From Triops longicaudatus (lineage: Eukaryota > Arthropoda > Branchiopoda > Notostraca > Triopsidae), in assembly GCA_022885665.1 (NCBI GenBank), contig JAGQDJ010000103.1:1-64000 (forward strand): DNA of 64,000 nt, given 5' to 3'. The position numbers and the translations under genes were made by a program. Positions 47,801 to 62,100 of this stretch are shown in pieces; the first letter of the stretch is position 1, and every line of letters begins with the position of its first letter. Under the pieces are notes generated by a model. That model saw nothing but the letters and a program-made list of their open reading frames with translations, had not been told where the DNA came from and made no database searches.

Positions 47801-50800
47801 CAAAATAAACACATGTTTGCTTAGCGTTGGACCGAAGTGCTTGAATGACTCTTCATTCTTTCCGTGAATACTCTCCGTGTCATCAGAATGATACGTACAT
47901 TGAAATTTTGGCCTCACCTACCGGAAAATTGAAATCTTCGCAGCAAGTGATCAGCCTAAGAAATCCTCAGTTGTCACTCGTCAGAGAGAAACATTAGTAT
48001 TGCAGGCGGTTGTTTTGAAGTTAAATTTAATTCGAAGGAATTGTTTACTTGAAAGGTGCAGTAAAGTGGGTTATTCGTATAGGCGATTCACAGAGTGTGA
48101 AAGCTTGATCCGTATGCATCGCCGTCGTTAAGGCCTCGGTATGCACAAACCCTTTATGCGAGAAAAACATGGGGAATTTTCAAGCCTTATAATTTGAAAA
48201 TAGTTAAAACATGAAAAGGAACTGTTGTGGCAGTAATGTTGTTGGTAGAGATGTCTAGTTCACCACTTTCAGTTTTCCTTCAAAAAAGTTTTTCTACATT
48301 TTTACATTACGGTTTAATTTTTGCTACATTTTTATTATGGGGAAAAAAGGGAAATCAGGTACACTGGCGCATTAGGTCTGACTTTTTGAAATTTTAAGTT
48401 ATAAAGAGAAACGAAATCGGTCAGGCACTTTCTGAAAATATCGTGTCTGAAATTTCAAAGTTTTGTGTGACAAAATTGGGATGTGCTACTATTCAGAGTT
48501 TCTATTTGACTTCAGTCAACCTCCACAGTTAGTTACTTACCGAGACCTACCCTTCACGGAGGAAGCAATGTCCCTATCTTTTATTTGTTAGAAATACTGA
48601 AAGTTGTGTATACCGGGCCTTAAAAAGCAGCCACGTAATGTTGAGATAGAAGTAAAAAAAAAAAAAATGCTTACAATATTATATGCTTTGGCAGCAGAGT
48701 GTTTTTATGTGCCTTGTTTTTTTACCACTTTGTAACTGTAAAAAGGGCCTTAAATACTATGTAATACTTAATGGAGAAAATTTAAATGTGCCAAGTTGCT
48801 GTTCTAGCTTCGAAAATCCTGAATTTCATCGAAGCTTGTTTAGAACAAGTTTTCACTTCTCGTAGGAAATGCTAGAAGAGCCGAAAATGTACGTTTGTAC
48901 TGTAATGAATGCTTGTTTGCAGACAAAGTTAGCGGCTTTTGTCCTCGGCACTCCAAATAATTGGTCACGATGACAAATAGCTCAAAGATTATTGTTTGAC
49001 ATGGATTCGCTGCTAAAACTTGTTTGAACTACATAGACTACTTTTTTTTTACTTGCACCATACGCACACTTGGTCAGCTTCATCATTAAGAAGGGTTGCG
49101 GTCTAGTGTGGGTTTTGCTATGTTCTGCTTAAATTCTCACTAGATCTTAGCCCTGATTAGGACAATTAATGTATGCTGATATTGTCCAAGGTTACTGCGT
49201 CTTTCTTGTGAACCGTTTACTGGAGAACAGTAGTTAGAGAATCATGGAGTTTTCTTCAACGAAAACTCCTGCCTTCCATTTTTGCAGTTCTGGAGTATCT
49301 TTTTATTATTGAAAGAAGTCTAAATTCCGATCAGAGAAAAGTTTTTCGAGACTTGGCCTGATTTCTTATTAGCTTACTTTTAAAAAAGTGAGAAAACTTC
49401 AGGAATGTAATGTCATGTTGAGTTTGGGTAATTTTTCTTATTTTCTTTGTTGTTGTGTTTGGGACTGAGGGGGGAAAGGGGAGGATAATGGCCCTGGCAT
49501 GTATGTGGAAACACGCATCAGCTGCACAGGTGAGAGAAACTCTGTCAAGTGCATCGCAGCGTTGCCAAAATTCTGGCCGCAATTGCGCTCGTTCTCATCG
49601 CGACACTCCAATCATCGATAATACAGCATAGCCCTAAGATAAAAACCCAAGTATCCACCCACACCTCTCCTTTACCTCGGCTACGTCACCCAAATACAAG
49701 AGGACTTGCGTAAATTCCCAAACATAAGTCATTTAAAACTTGGAAGAAGGAAAAACGAGAAAACGGAATTGGAAGACCTTGGCGCAGAAATGTCTAACTT
49801 TTACTGGACTTCTTGGGGATAGGTGACCTTGTCATTATTTCTGGAAACCACTGGAGAGCCGCAATTCACATTAGAGTGTTTTATAGAGTAATTCTGAATT
49901 AGATTTTTTTTCAGAAAGAACTCGGTAATCTGACCCATGCCACAATCATTTGATTATGGAAAATAAACCCATTATGAGAGGGATATCTTTTTTTAAAAAA
50001 AATCAGAATAAACACTACGCATTTAAACATACGAACAGTGTTATAAATCTTGAGTCTATATATGCACATCTGGATAAAAAGGGAGAAGCAACGTGGTGAC
50101 AAGGGAAGATCAGATTATTTGAGGCCACATGAAAAGCCCCTTATTTATCTACGAAAATTAATAATGAAGGTAGTAATTTTTGGGAAAGGAGCGATAACCT
50201 GTATCAACTTTCTTAACGTTTTACACACTCGAAAGTTAATATTAGCAAGAAATGGCTTGTTGAGAACTTAGATGAGTTTCTGAAGTGTCCAAAAAAATCT
50301 TAGCCTCCAACGAGTTGGCGTATTTGGAGCGATCAAGTCATCCCGGTGACATTCAGTAGCGACAAAACTGGGTTTTGAACGTAAATTGTGAAATTTGGCT
50401 AATCCGTGACTTGGTGTAGGTTTCTTTTGAATCGCACGGCCAAATTTAGAAAATCGGAAAGTTAAGGAGTGGGAAATTTTGCGACTTGAACCTTTTTTTA
50501 AAGTCCAAAGAAATGCGTCCAACCGTTCTGAGGATGGTGGATGAGAAGCGAGATTAGGGGATGCTTGGTAGGCTGAGAATTGAAGCTTGTTTCATTAACT
50601 GAGTTAGTGAGAAAGCAAACTTAGTGGAGCATATAAAGTGTTGTGACTGATATCTTGTGGGTTTTGGAGTACGGAACATGGTGGCAAGAGGCTTTTACAT
50701 AACAGTGTACGTACGACTGTTTAAAAATGACATGCGTCGTAAATGAAGAGCATCGTTGATTCGGGTTCCAGTGGCCTGCACTTTTCCCAGCTTTGAGCAA

Positions 50801-52301
50801 AAGGCCATGTAAACGCCGACTGCATGTATTGTCATCCTTGGTCGAAGGAGCGAAACCGAGAAAGAACCCATACAACTAATAATAATAAGAGCCTCTGCTA
50901 CTGGACCTGATGCGACGCAATGGGACAAGTGACTACCGCGTGCAGTCACATGGCCCAAATCATCGGGCTATGCACGGCGAAACAAACCAGTTCGAAACTA
51001 AGTCATGTTAATCAGTGTTGACGTGTAAATTTTCCAACCGTTAAATCTCTCAGCAACTAATCACCGAAGAATTTGGAATGAATTCTGATTTTGTAGCCTT
51101 TGGGGAAAAAAATTACGAAACTCACTGGTTTGTTGCTAATGATTGAGATACTTGCTAACGATTAGGCCTACACTTTTCCCGTTGATTTTTTTAAAAGGAT
51201 TTTTAAATTCAATTTACCTTCCTAACCTTTTTTCAGGTGAAGCGTTTTATTAACGTAATTTTCAGTTCATGACCTTTTCACACTTAGCGTATTTTCCGCT
51301 TTGTCGTAAAGAAACACAACTTACCAGCGAAGTATTTCCTTCACTTAACTAAACTCGACCCTTTCAATAAACTATTTTTAGTTTTAGAGCTGATCACCAG
51401 AACGGTTTTATTTGGCTTCGATAAAATCATAAATTTGGATAATCTCCAGACCTTTTTCTATTAGTTTCATTCTGAATGAAGCGAGATAGCCTAAACTGGA
51501 CAATATGAGGCCGGATATCCTTTCCGAACATATGCGTATTTAAAGTTGGCTTGCCGAAAAACTTGTTTACCTGTTTACTTGGTTACTTGTTTCGTGATAT
51601 GTGTCTTGTATAATAAGTGTATCAGGAGCCCTTAACTGGCGCTCTACCGTTGAAAAAAAAGGAGACATGATAAGACCGTGAATGTGAAGTCGCTAACTAC
51701 CGCACGTGCCATGGCATGCTCATTCCACAGCTCACAAGCACTCGAATGCGTTATATTTTTTACATATACGTTCAAAGGAGACTACTTTTCCATGAGGTCT
51801 TGGGCACATCCGTTTAAGTGTGTGCAAATGGGTACCCCTATATATGACCACAAAAGGAAGATTCACAAGTTAACCCAGAAAAATATAAAAGTTCTGTGAC
51901 CTGTTAGGATGGAGCACTATATCCTTCCATTTGGTTTTTGCAGCAGTTTTAGTTCTTTAAAATTGGCAAACTAGGACAGTTTCTGCAGGGGAACTGTTTC
52001 GTGCACATGGCAAATGCGATATTTTGTTATAATGCATGCTTAATACAGTAAGAGTGGAAAGAAGGTTTAATTTTGCTGTGTCGGAGTTTTTGACACCTGA
52101 CAGGTGCAACAAGTTGCCTTTCTTAGTATGCTTTTTCTTTTTTTTATGGGCTGAATTGGTACCTTAGAAACTCGCGAGACTAAACTTCTCCCACTTGTGC
52201 GCGGGGAAGAGTCTTGTGCCAAGTCTGTCTCGCATGGGGACTCATGTAGAACGCATATCCTCGTGCTCCGAACACTCCGATTCTCCACTTCCTCTTGGTA
52301 G

Positions 52302-53092
52302 ATTTTGTCGAAGAAAAGAGAGACGAAGTAGCTAGAAAAGATAGGGAGAGTTTTCGTCAAGTCTTGGCCACGACACCGGAAACTTACCATTGCGGGCAAC
52401 AATGCGACTCTGATTGCCTTCCTTCATAGCGTTATGGCAGCTCGCGCCAGGTCGTCGTACAAGTGTCGAGTTCATTATTAAGGAGACCGGAGTTTCTGCT
52501 CTGGGATGTCGAAATGAATAGCGGAAGCCTGGAGTATACACGAAATTGCTGCTCAAGATCATTGTATTATATTTATTTTTTTTATGTTAAGCACTATTTT
52601 AGTTAAAATGTAAGGTTAACCCCGCCCCTTACAGGCTACTGAAGGATTTGGAACGGTATTTCCAAGAGGAAGAAAAGGTGTGGTTGGAAAGTCAATGTCA
52701 GATTTCCAAGAAGGCACGCTATGGACAAAAGTATCATATGCCTATACCACCCGCATCCTACTTTTTCTTGCTTTTTTTACTGCTTTAAATGTAGAGAACA
52801 GGAAGCCCTGTGTAGAGGCTCGTCAGACCTTGTTAAGAATGCCAAATTGGGAATCACGAATGTTGGTCATCGCAGAAGATTTGTTCCAAGGAATGGCTCA
52901 AAAACTTTCCTTCTTGATTGTATTAATCGATCATTTTTAGTTTTTAGATTTTTTCACCACGGTCCGGAAAGAGTGCATTAATGTAAGTATTAATTGTATG
53001 AAACCAATTTTGCAAGTACAATTTTTTCTAACGAGTTAACGTCTACAATACATGTGTTGTCTTTCTAGCAGTTGAATTTTCTCGTGCTATAG
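52302..53092 (+). CDS. probable 3' part of an unrecognised spliced gene
   Basis: Several adjacent plus-strand stretches look coding. An acceptor (CTTGGTAG) at 52301 precedes a charged open frame (VEEKRDEVARKDRESFRQVL) to 52429. Another acceptor (CCCCTTACAG) opens 52635-52730 (DLERYFQEEEKVWLESQ). This joins in phase over a 64-base intron to 52795-52865, then to 52948-52982 (FFTTVRKECIN, donor GTAAGT), and then to 53069-53092 ending at TAG. Introns of 64-86 bases match the compact introns of the other genes here. Composition suggests a charged, possibly coiled-coil protein. Weak points are that the donor at 52866 (GTCATC) is poor and that the first segment does not join the second in phase. No family was recognised, and upstream exons were not found. 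Confidence 0.3.
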
Positions 53093-53112
53093 TTCAATTT
53101 TCTCGTGCAATA
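53071..53112. repeat. 21-bp tandem duplication
   Basis: Two head-to-tail 21-base units (GTTGAATTTTCTCGTGCTAT and its neighbour) differ at two positions. They overlap the proposed last exon of the unknown gene; the stop codon falls at the end of the first unit. Confidence 0.85.
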
Positions 53113-56100
53113 ATGTTACATTCTGAGACATTTGCATGACTAAGCTTTGGAGCTTTTATTCTTCAATCGGAAATATAAATAATCACAATTATGAATATTT
53201 TTAAAAATACAATTTTTGGCTAATACAATTTTATTGGTAATCTTTGTGCAACCCGAATTGAATCTGCATGGCAAAAGGGTCAACAACTTGATCAAGTCGA
53301 TGTTTCAAATTTGTGGAACAGAACCCCAGATTTCCAACATTTTAAGCCACAGTTCAATGTCCTCTTTTTAACTTTTTGATCTTTCTTTTGCGAGTCGGAA
53401 GTATAGATTGAAATGTAAGGTATTATATTAAAGCACAGAAAAGAAAGGCGTTCCCAAGTTCTCCAGACTCACGCAGTAGATCCGTAAAAGCTGAACGGAT
53501 GTACTTCTGTTATACTTTGGCTCATGCCATTTACATATGTATCTGCATACGTATGCGTTACAGAAGCACGTTGCACGAAAGAAAGTGGAAGTTCCTGAAA
53601 TTAGCTTTCGAGTGTACATTTTTTGTTTGACATTCTTTTTAAAAAAATCCTTTTCAATTTTAAGTGAAAAATCATTCAATAGAGTTCAAATTGGTCAATG
53701 CCACATACTGCTGCATTCGTTTTTATTGTAATACTGAATAACACCTGGAAATAAGTTGATATTTGAAAGCAATTTAAGCACAGCGGCAAATAAATGTCAT
53801 TCTCGTCCGCAAGCTATGAAGCGTACAAAAAGGAGGTTTACTGTACAAAAATAGTGAACGCAGTTGTACAAGCGATCATTATTATTAGCCTAACTGGAGC
53901 GCCTAGGAATGCGAGTTGGAGATATCCCCTTGTAAGATGAAGATGGACCCGTCAAGGGGAGGTAAACAAGCGAATCCTTGTAATCAAGTGGAGTGCATCG
54001 CCCATTTACGGCTTTGGTATTGTAGACACGAGACGTAAGACACCCGAAAAAAAGGCGTTGGCTCGGCAAAAGACGCGCGCTTCGAAACAATTGACTGACG
54101 GAGCGAAGAATTAACGGCAACAACAATAAGGCGCAACTGTCCTTTATCAAAGCCGCACAAGCCATTGTGCGCAAGCTTCTTCTCTAAGATTTTTTAACTT
54201 CCTTCCCGTACAAAGTATTGTAGGGCGTTGTTCCACGGTCTTAGGCAGGTGCAAGCTATAAGGACATATTGTAGAGCACAGCACTGTACTTAACTGCGTA
54301 CGGGGTAGACTACTATGATATATCAAAGGTCCAGTCATGCTCTTGGAACACTCACTCATGAGGATCCAAAGTAGTGAAGAAATGATGAGACGTTGTCAGG
54401 ATTATTATACAATTTGTGATCATTTTCCCTGATCCCGTTGACTGAACCGCGCCCTGTGCTTCCTCGCACATAAAACTACCTTTACTTACAATCGTGAATG
54501 ACGTTGAAATAATGCGTCCAAGCTTTAGCGAAGTTCGTGAAAGTATTCGTAGGCAGTTCTAAGTCGGTTCCTCCGATCCGTTTATGCGGTTTCATCGCCT
54601 TCGTGTTAAGGTTTCGCACTTCTTATGGATATTGTGGCGTTTCCCCGTTTTTTTCTATGCAATTCCAGAAAATAAGCCAGATCTGACACAAACATCTTCT
54701 GGGTTCACTTAGCAGCTCGACTGCCTAGCTTGGGAGATCATCTTTCGTGTCCTTCGGTGAGCGGGGAAGAGAACCTGGAGTCAAAGGGGAGAGTAGAGTT
54801 GTCTGAGCGGAGAAAGACAAAGTCAGCGAAAAAGAATTGGTGGATCGTACGGGGTCATGCTTGACATGAAATAAGGGGAAAACGCAGCAAAATAGAACAG
54901 GCTGATTCCAGAACGATCTTATCAAGCTTCAACAAGCACACTGTTCTATAGGTCATCGTAACTTGGCAGCATGCATTAAGGTTAATTTTAGAGGGTAAAA
55001 AAACTTAATAGTAGTTGTGTTGTTGACTGTTGAAACAACGCGTTCTCGATGTGGAATTGTGTGCACTCGCTTTCCTGTGGCCAGGCAAGAAAAAATACAG
55101 TAGGTATAATGGTGTTTGAAGGGCAATCAACACACGGACTATATTTTTTCGTGGTGTTTCATAACGTTATTTGGGTTCATTTATTGGCCATGCTTGAAAA
55201 GCAGAAAAGTTGCGTGTGCAGCTGCGCGAGGTCAGTCACCTTATTTCGCACTATTTGTACGTATTTTTTGTGATGAATACCCTTCCCTGCCCAACAATAC
55301 GTGTCCTACGACGTGACGTCAGAAAGTTGCAGGGAATAGGCTAACTTGAACTGAGTTGTGCCGTGGCTCTGGCTATGGACGGTTACTGATTATCAGTTGC
55401 TAGTTCATCGATTAAGCCGGTTGTTTTACGAAACGATCTGGATACAACCTGTTTTTAGGCTCAGTAAGCGTAACCAATGTGCAGAAAAATTTTACCTATA
55501 AGATAAGACCTACGACACTCAAGCAAACTACGATTTTTTACCGAAAGGCGTAAGAAAACTGTGCTACACATTTAATGTCCCAAAATAAGATTAATTACTT
55601 TACTTACGTGGACATTAACTGGAAAACTTTGTTCGAAAGTTTTTTTGAATAATCCCTTAGTGCGTTTCTGTGTTGCTGAAAACTCAGTGTAATGTAATAT
55701 ACACATTGTTTAGTATGCAAATCTTTAGTATTTCAATGTACTATACTGTTTCAAATCTTTCGTTTTTGGTAACCAAGTCAGAAATGATCTTGCAAAATAG
55801 TCAACCCTGGATTGAAACTTATTTGAATTCCATTGTTATTACTTATAACTGCTGTAGTAACTGCAACGTGAGAAAAAGATTGGCGTGGTTTGTTAATCAA
55901 GCAATAAGCCTTGTGTGTCGCTCATTTAGGTGCTAACTAGCCGTAGCCAACTCGCATATTTTGTTTATTTTAACTCTGAGGAGCCTGTAACTGTAATAAT
56001 ATATTGAATTGATAAACACTTTCACAACGAAAAGTACAAGTGAATACGTACTTAAGGAAATCAAAGTTCGACTAAGTAATTTTCGGGGAAAAAAAGCATG

Positions 56101-59100
56101 CAACTCAAAAGGTAGGTCTCTTTTGCAGACTTGGATGACTACTTCGTGGAAGTGCGTATGCAAGCGAGCGGTGCGTGCATGATCTAGGCAATCTGCAATT
56201 TTTTTTCAGCTTTTGCTTTCATTATAATAAAAAACAACGCGAAACCACGTGGAGAGCTACAACTAGCTCGTGTTTTGTTGGCTACTAGCAACGAAATGGT
56301 CTGGATCTATTGGGTTCAGTGAAACCAACTTCGTGGACCTAGAATTCTACAAATGATCGATCGCTTTATTTTCGTGTGAATAGCCTACAAGCTCAACGCT
56401 GTCAGTGACAAGACCTACGTGTGCAGTAGGTCTTGACATTCATAGTCGAGACTTGTGGTACACACTTGCATTCGTATGTCTAAACTAAAGAGGAATGTAA
56501 CTAGAAAAGCAATGTCAGACGTAGTATAAAAACTTTACGAGCAGTCATGGCCCGACGTTTACAGTCCGTAAATGGATGTCAAAAACCGGCTTGTTGGAAG
56601 CTGCATTGCGATGCACGAACGGAACGTGTCGCATCTCTACAGGACGAGTAGTCTAAGCAGGACACCTGTGCCTGCTTTCTACACCTACCTGGTGTTAAGA
56701 CAAAATAGGCAAACGAAACTAGTCTCTTTTTAAACCATAAGCGCAGCCCTTGTTTGGCAATCATTATCATGAAAGACTGATCAACGCCTGGGACCAACTT
56801 GTGGACACGTGCTGCAGCTACTAGAGTTGATTACGTGAACACGTTCAGAAGCTTCCGTATCGGTGTTGTTGTTTAATTAGCTTCGTTAGAAGAGGAAATT
56901 TTTGTCTTAATTTCTCTTTTTCTGGGAGCTCAAGATAATGTGAGCGAAATGTCGTCGGGGACTACTCTTTCATTATTTTCTTTGTCTTGGCTCATAAGCT
57001 ACGACGGGACAGTTTTTCTTGCTCTGACTGTCCCGCAAACATTATTGTCAAAAAGAAAAGAGCGGGGCTGTTGATAGTAGCTGGTCACCGCCCATTAAGT
57101 TGCGACTTCTGCAAGAAGAAATCCTCCCAAGGCTGTCTAACTTTTCGCGTCGTTGACATTCCATATTTTTTCCCCCTTGGTAGTTAGGGGGAGTCTGGTG
57201 AACAAACTTTAGGAACACTGAAGATAAAGACGCAACGAATTATGTTCCCCTTTTCTCCGACCCCGTGACTTCTTAATTTCCTTTTAACTTTTCTTCTGAG
57301 AGCAAGACCGTGTTCCCGGAAAAACGCGCTAATTGCTAACTTGGTGAATTGAGCCAGACACAAGGAGCGTGGTAAATTTCAGTCCCTAATGTAAAATGTT
57401 TATCCAGTAGACACGTTTGAATTCGTACGTGCATTCTTTAAGTTTAAGTCAAGCACTGAGTGATACACAATGATTATAAACAGATATACGAAAATGACAC
57501 TAGGATCTCGTTAGAATAACCTTCAGTGGGACGGAAAACTTTGCGATATATCTGAAGTTTGCTGTAATGGACGCTTCTTTGTAAGCATTTATATAACCTG
57601 GGACCTTTCGGCACTCCTCCAGGTGACAGCACTTCGTTGTGGAAAGGTTAGTTAAAGATACATTCTACTGCATAGACAGAGGGAACAGTTTGTTACAATC
57701 GGAACTGCAAATATCCGCATTTCTATAGAATTAAGAAAAAATGGGGCTCAAAAGCTTAATAGGAAAAAACTTGATGACTAGTGATTATTGTTGAATAGAG
57801 AGTCATTCAGTGTAACTTTTGAATATTTCAGTTCATCTCCATGTTATCTGGTAAAAGGTTAGTCTTAAGCCGGGGAATGCTGTTCTCATTCACAAATGCC
57901 TTGTATAGCCTACGATTCTTTCATAACGAGCCATTTGGAGTAATGGAATGGGAAGCTGGAAAATTGTTTAATGAATTTAGGATGGGAAATAACAAAAGAT
58001 AAGAGCTCTTGTTTTAAGGCCTCTGGGACAAATTTTTCGCTCTGGCACCCAGCGAGAGAAAAAGTTTATAGTGGAAGGTGTGAAACTGGCTTTTGTACGA
58101 AATTTTTCCCAAACCCCAAATCACAATGGAAGCAGCACATGATTTTGCCTTTCATATACAAAGTGTAACGTCTTTTGCCTAATTGTTTATGCTAAAGAAT
58201 ATCTTTGGCTCTGGTTACTACGTTTTTTCTTGTGCACCTCGTGAAATGGATCAGCGAAGCTTTAATTAAGAAGATTCTCACGTTTTTGTTGTCCCAGCTC
58301 CTAGTTCCCCGAGTCGCCGGTTTTTGGTGCGACCCTAAAAGCCTATTATCCGCAGAAAAGCTTTGTGTGCAGCTCTAACCAAAATCGCTTCCGTAAGACT
58401 CTTCGGTGGAAGAGACGTAGGATTTTTTTTTCTCGGGCCATTGTCCTAATGCTTTGAAAGGTAGGTGTACTTTTTTTCTTATTTCAGTGTTGCTTTTTCT
58501 TCACGTACAACATAGCCTTTTGTGTTATGACTTTCGGGATTTAGTAAAGCCTTGAAAGGAAATCTACCGAGTTCCGAAGCTGTGCACCACAGTTTTGGAT
58601 AACTTGTACTATTTCTACGTTTCTTTAGCCTCTTCTCTCCATTCTGAGATTGTTGGGCCATGGTGTGGGAAGACCACCGCGGAAAAAATACGGAAGGTCC
58701 AAATTATCTTTTGAGCATTCTCTGAATCTCCATTCATAATAATTAAGAGAATTGCTTGGTCAGTTTGAATTACTTAGTTAAATAAACTGTTTCTGAGTAT
58801 TTTTTCCTACCATTTGTAACTATTTAGAGCCACAAGGAAAGCATGATGAAACAAAAAATAGAACTGTTATTGTGGCGTCGCTGGTTTTGGCTTTGACAAA
58901 GACGTATACATTGGATCCATCAACCAGAAGTTATTTTTCGTTTTCCGGAGGTCCCAAATTTTTGGTTGCCTTTCGCAGCTCTGTGACGACGTTTTATCGT
59001 CGTCAGCTAATCAAATTTGCTACGGAGTCTCCAGTTTTGGAAAACCTTCTACTGCTTGTCCCTGGTGAATAAAAGCTGACCAACAAATCTCACACTTACC

Positions 59101-62100
59101 AAATTTCTAATAATTCTTGCCTCTATTTATAGTTCTATTATGGTGACGATGGCGGACGAAAGCTTCTGTCACTTTCCGGCATAATTTTCTAAAGCAATTA
59201 TTTTTGCCATAATGCTTCAGCAGATTTTGGCCATTCAGGAGAATTTTCCATGAAATTACATGCTTTTATTACATAGCCTGGCAATTGAATTAAGCGGGGA
59301 AGATAAGCTTTGTTGCAGGCTTGGACCAACTTTACGTTGTAACAATTGATGGATATCCAGTGAAATTTTGCATTTCATAGCTAAAATTGCATTTTAGTTT
59401 AACTATTGAGATGCACACCAAACCAACACTTCAAACTAGAAAGAAATCAGGTAGCACTTTTTATACGTTTGTTCCAATCTCCTAGCTACGAGACCCTAGA
59501 GATTTTTGACATTTTAAAGTAACAATCAAAGGAACTTGCCTACTAGTCGTTAAAATCTAACTGTAGAAAGTCGTATTTTTTGTATTATCGTAGTCGTAGA
59601 AGATCGTATTTATTTTGTAATACTTTAAGTGACGTGAAACGCTTTTTGCGCATTGCAACACTCCGTGCTTTGGAGTCTTATTCCTTCCTGTTCTGGGGCC
59701 GAAGAACGTGTAAATTATTGTTTTAGTTCACAGTTCTTCCCAAACGGTCAAGATCAACAAGGATTTATTACCTAATAAGCAATGAGAAGGACAGAATTTC
59801 ACTTGATTTTGCGGAGAGGCTTTATCTACTCTATACATTACGAAGTCACTTCGCAGACGATGCGCTCTTTTGCAAAGGCAAGGTAATTTATTATCTTCGT
59901 CGCCAGTGCGGCAGTGCTTACGTAATGGAGGAAATGCCTGCAGAATGTTACTGCTCGTCCTTCGTGTCGTTTTTTCTTCTCCTCCAAACTTTGTCAGGTC
60001 TAATAAAAAATAGACAAAGTGACTTAAGCAGCAATTTAGCCTCGAGCTCGTTGCAAACTTTTATTTGGGTTGGAAATTACACGGCCCATACTTTTATTCC
60101 CCGAAAAATCATTTAAACGTTCGCGAAATAGATCAGGTTCTCTGAAATAGATTTTTTTTAATAATAAGAATAAACTGTTTTCAGTTTGCCTCATAGCACC
60201 TAGTCGGTAAATTTACTCTTTTTATTGCTCGGCATCGGTTCTTTATTAGAACTTGTCACTGGCTTACCGACAGAGCCCTATACCTGCCTCCATAACAAGT
60301 TTGCGCGAAAGCCCACCTGGATCGTTTCACTTGTGAGCTGTCCGCACACTGGCGTGTTACCCATCGAGTCCTAAAACTTGGACAGGTCTCCCTTGGTCGT
60401 CCTCCCCCCTTTCCACCAAAAAAAAAAAAGAAAGAAAACTACGACGTTAATGAACTGCTCCAATAAACGAAAGCTAGATAAGCCGTTGTCGTATCCTTTT
60501 AACTCAAGTAGGGTAGTAAGGGAAAAACAGAGTAGAGGGATGGGACTCGGACGGTAAATTCAAGTCTTAACTGACTTCCTTCCTGTTGTAAACGAGTTAA
60601 GTAATTCTTTTAAATCTCCTTCCTTCTTGTTTTCGAAACAAAAAATAAGTTTATCGTGACATTTATTTGCATTGACGGTCAATTGACTGGCAACTTGACG
60701 CATCTCCAGGTCAAGTTTTTCTCTATTAACATCTACCCTTCTCTTTTTTAGCTTTTGCTAGATTTTTGGGACCTGGAAGCTTCCTGTGCTGCGGTCATCC
60801 TGTGTCCGAGACTCCCGCACTGCATATTTATATACATACACACGTATGTTGGTCACTTGTCGAAGACTGGAAGTTTCGTGGGAGCGGAAGTTCCGCAGCC
60901 CCCCGAACGGAAGCGCCTGTGATTTTGACTCTGTCACTCTTTTAGGTAGATATAAAAGCTTAGTAGCACGAGGAAAAGAGTCAAAAAGCCAGAGAAGGAG
61001 AAAGAAGCTAAGGAAGTCACGTCTTGGAATGAAATCGCCTGGCAATACTTTACTTTTCTACAGTTCAAGTGGTACAATTTGGGGCATTTTTTTCTTTCAC
61101 TCCCTTTGCGGGAAAAGGAACGGCATGCAAATCAAGTTCTAGCGTTATTCCAGAAGTTATAACAAAAGTGAGTTAAGATTGCCCTCCTTATTTAAAGAAA
61201 AGGGGAACTTCCATTCTGGATTTAGGAATCAGAGTCCGGGGATTCTGTAAAAGGTCGAGATTTGAGTCAGGCAAAAGGGTTGTTCTGCTGCATCACCTTG
61301 ACTAATGATCAAGTTCGGAGGGAGAGGGTACGAAGCTTTTGAATTTGTCAGTTTCTTATTTTAGGTGATCGTGGGGTTTTTCCCAAGCTAAGCAAATTTA
61401 GTACTGAACAAATAGTGTAAGGAATATTTCTGGTATATATAAAATTAATGGGTACTTCTGTTTGAGTACTTGTTTGAATAATAAAAATCAGTAGAGTTTC
61501 TGGCAATATTGTGCAAGTGTTGGAACTCATTTTTTTCAAGACTTTTATATTATCCATTTTCTCTTCAGTTTTCTAAATAAGGAGACGTGCGAAAAGGAAC
61601 ACAATTTGAGTGCTCGGGATTGCGTAGCAATGAAGAAGTTGCAATTGGGATAATGGTAAAAAAAAAAATGTGAAGCGTATACCTTTGTCACATTCAAAAG
61701 GCAGACTATCCTTTTTTGGGGAATTCGCTGACAGGTGATTTGTGTACCATTGCATTTTTCCTTTATGTTATATTTGAAGAATTCTTCTTAGGCATCTCCG
61801 GGGTAATTCTCTGGGAAGCTGATGGTATGCTGCGATGAATTGTATTTTGCCAGTCAGGGAGCGCGCCTGGTCCAGCAAGACTAAAAGGGTAAGAATAGGT
61901 CCCGTAAATAGCATTGCGTCTTTTGTAGTGAATTTCTTTTCAAGTAGTTTTTAAATTGAATTGCATAGATGGGATGACTGGGTGTTGTATTGGGACGAGG
62001 CAAAGCAGCGGTATGTGTGAAGCTATCTTTCGTGTTATGTGTCTCTGTGTTCTGCGTGTAATTATGTGAGTCAGGGCCGGAAATGACTCGGGTGTGGTTC

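Larger units (their letters stand above)
39326..52301. other. unassigned region downstream of MELK
   Basis: No gene is recognised in 13 kb. Contents include a transposon at 41012-41322 and a T35 run at 44789-44823. An acceptor-preceded stretch at 39888-40028 is open in two frames and could be an orphan exon. Other ORFs (42859-43239 plus, 43141-43488 minus, 46510-46863 plus) show no recognisable motif. Some may be exons of the unknown plus-strand locus that becomes visible at 52.3 kb, given that nearby introns reach 6 kb, but none could be joined with confidence. Confidence 0.5.

Noticed and set aside
52067..52562. Two-exon minus-strand gene using the GTAAGT donor at 52389
   Set aside because: It is readable, but the overlapping plus-strand frame at 52302-52429 has stronger protein-like composition; left unresolved in favour of the plus strand.
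53069..53134. In-frame peptide repeat FSRAI encoded by the 21-bp duplication
   Set aside because: The phase needed to read this frame does not match the upstream candidate exon; the matching phase stops at 53092.
60746..60957. Exon-like GC-rich block
   Set aside because: All three plus-strand frames and the minus strand are open, so there is no frame-specific evidence of coding.
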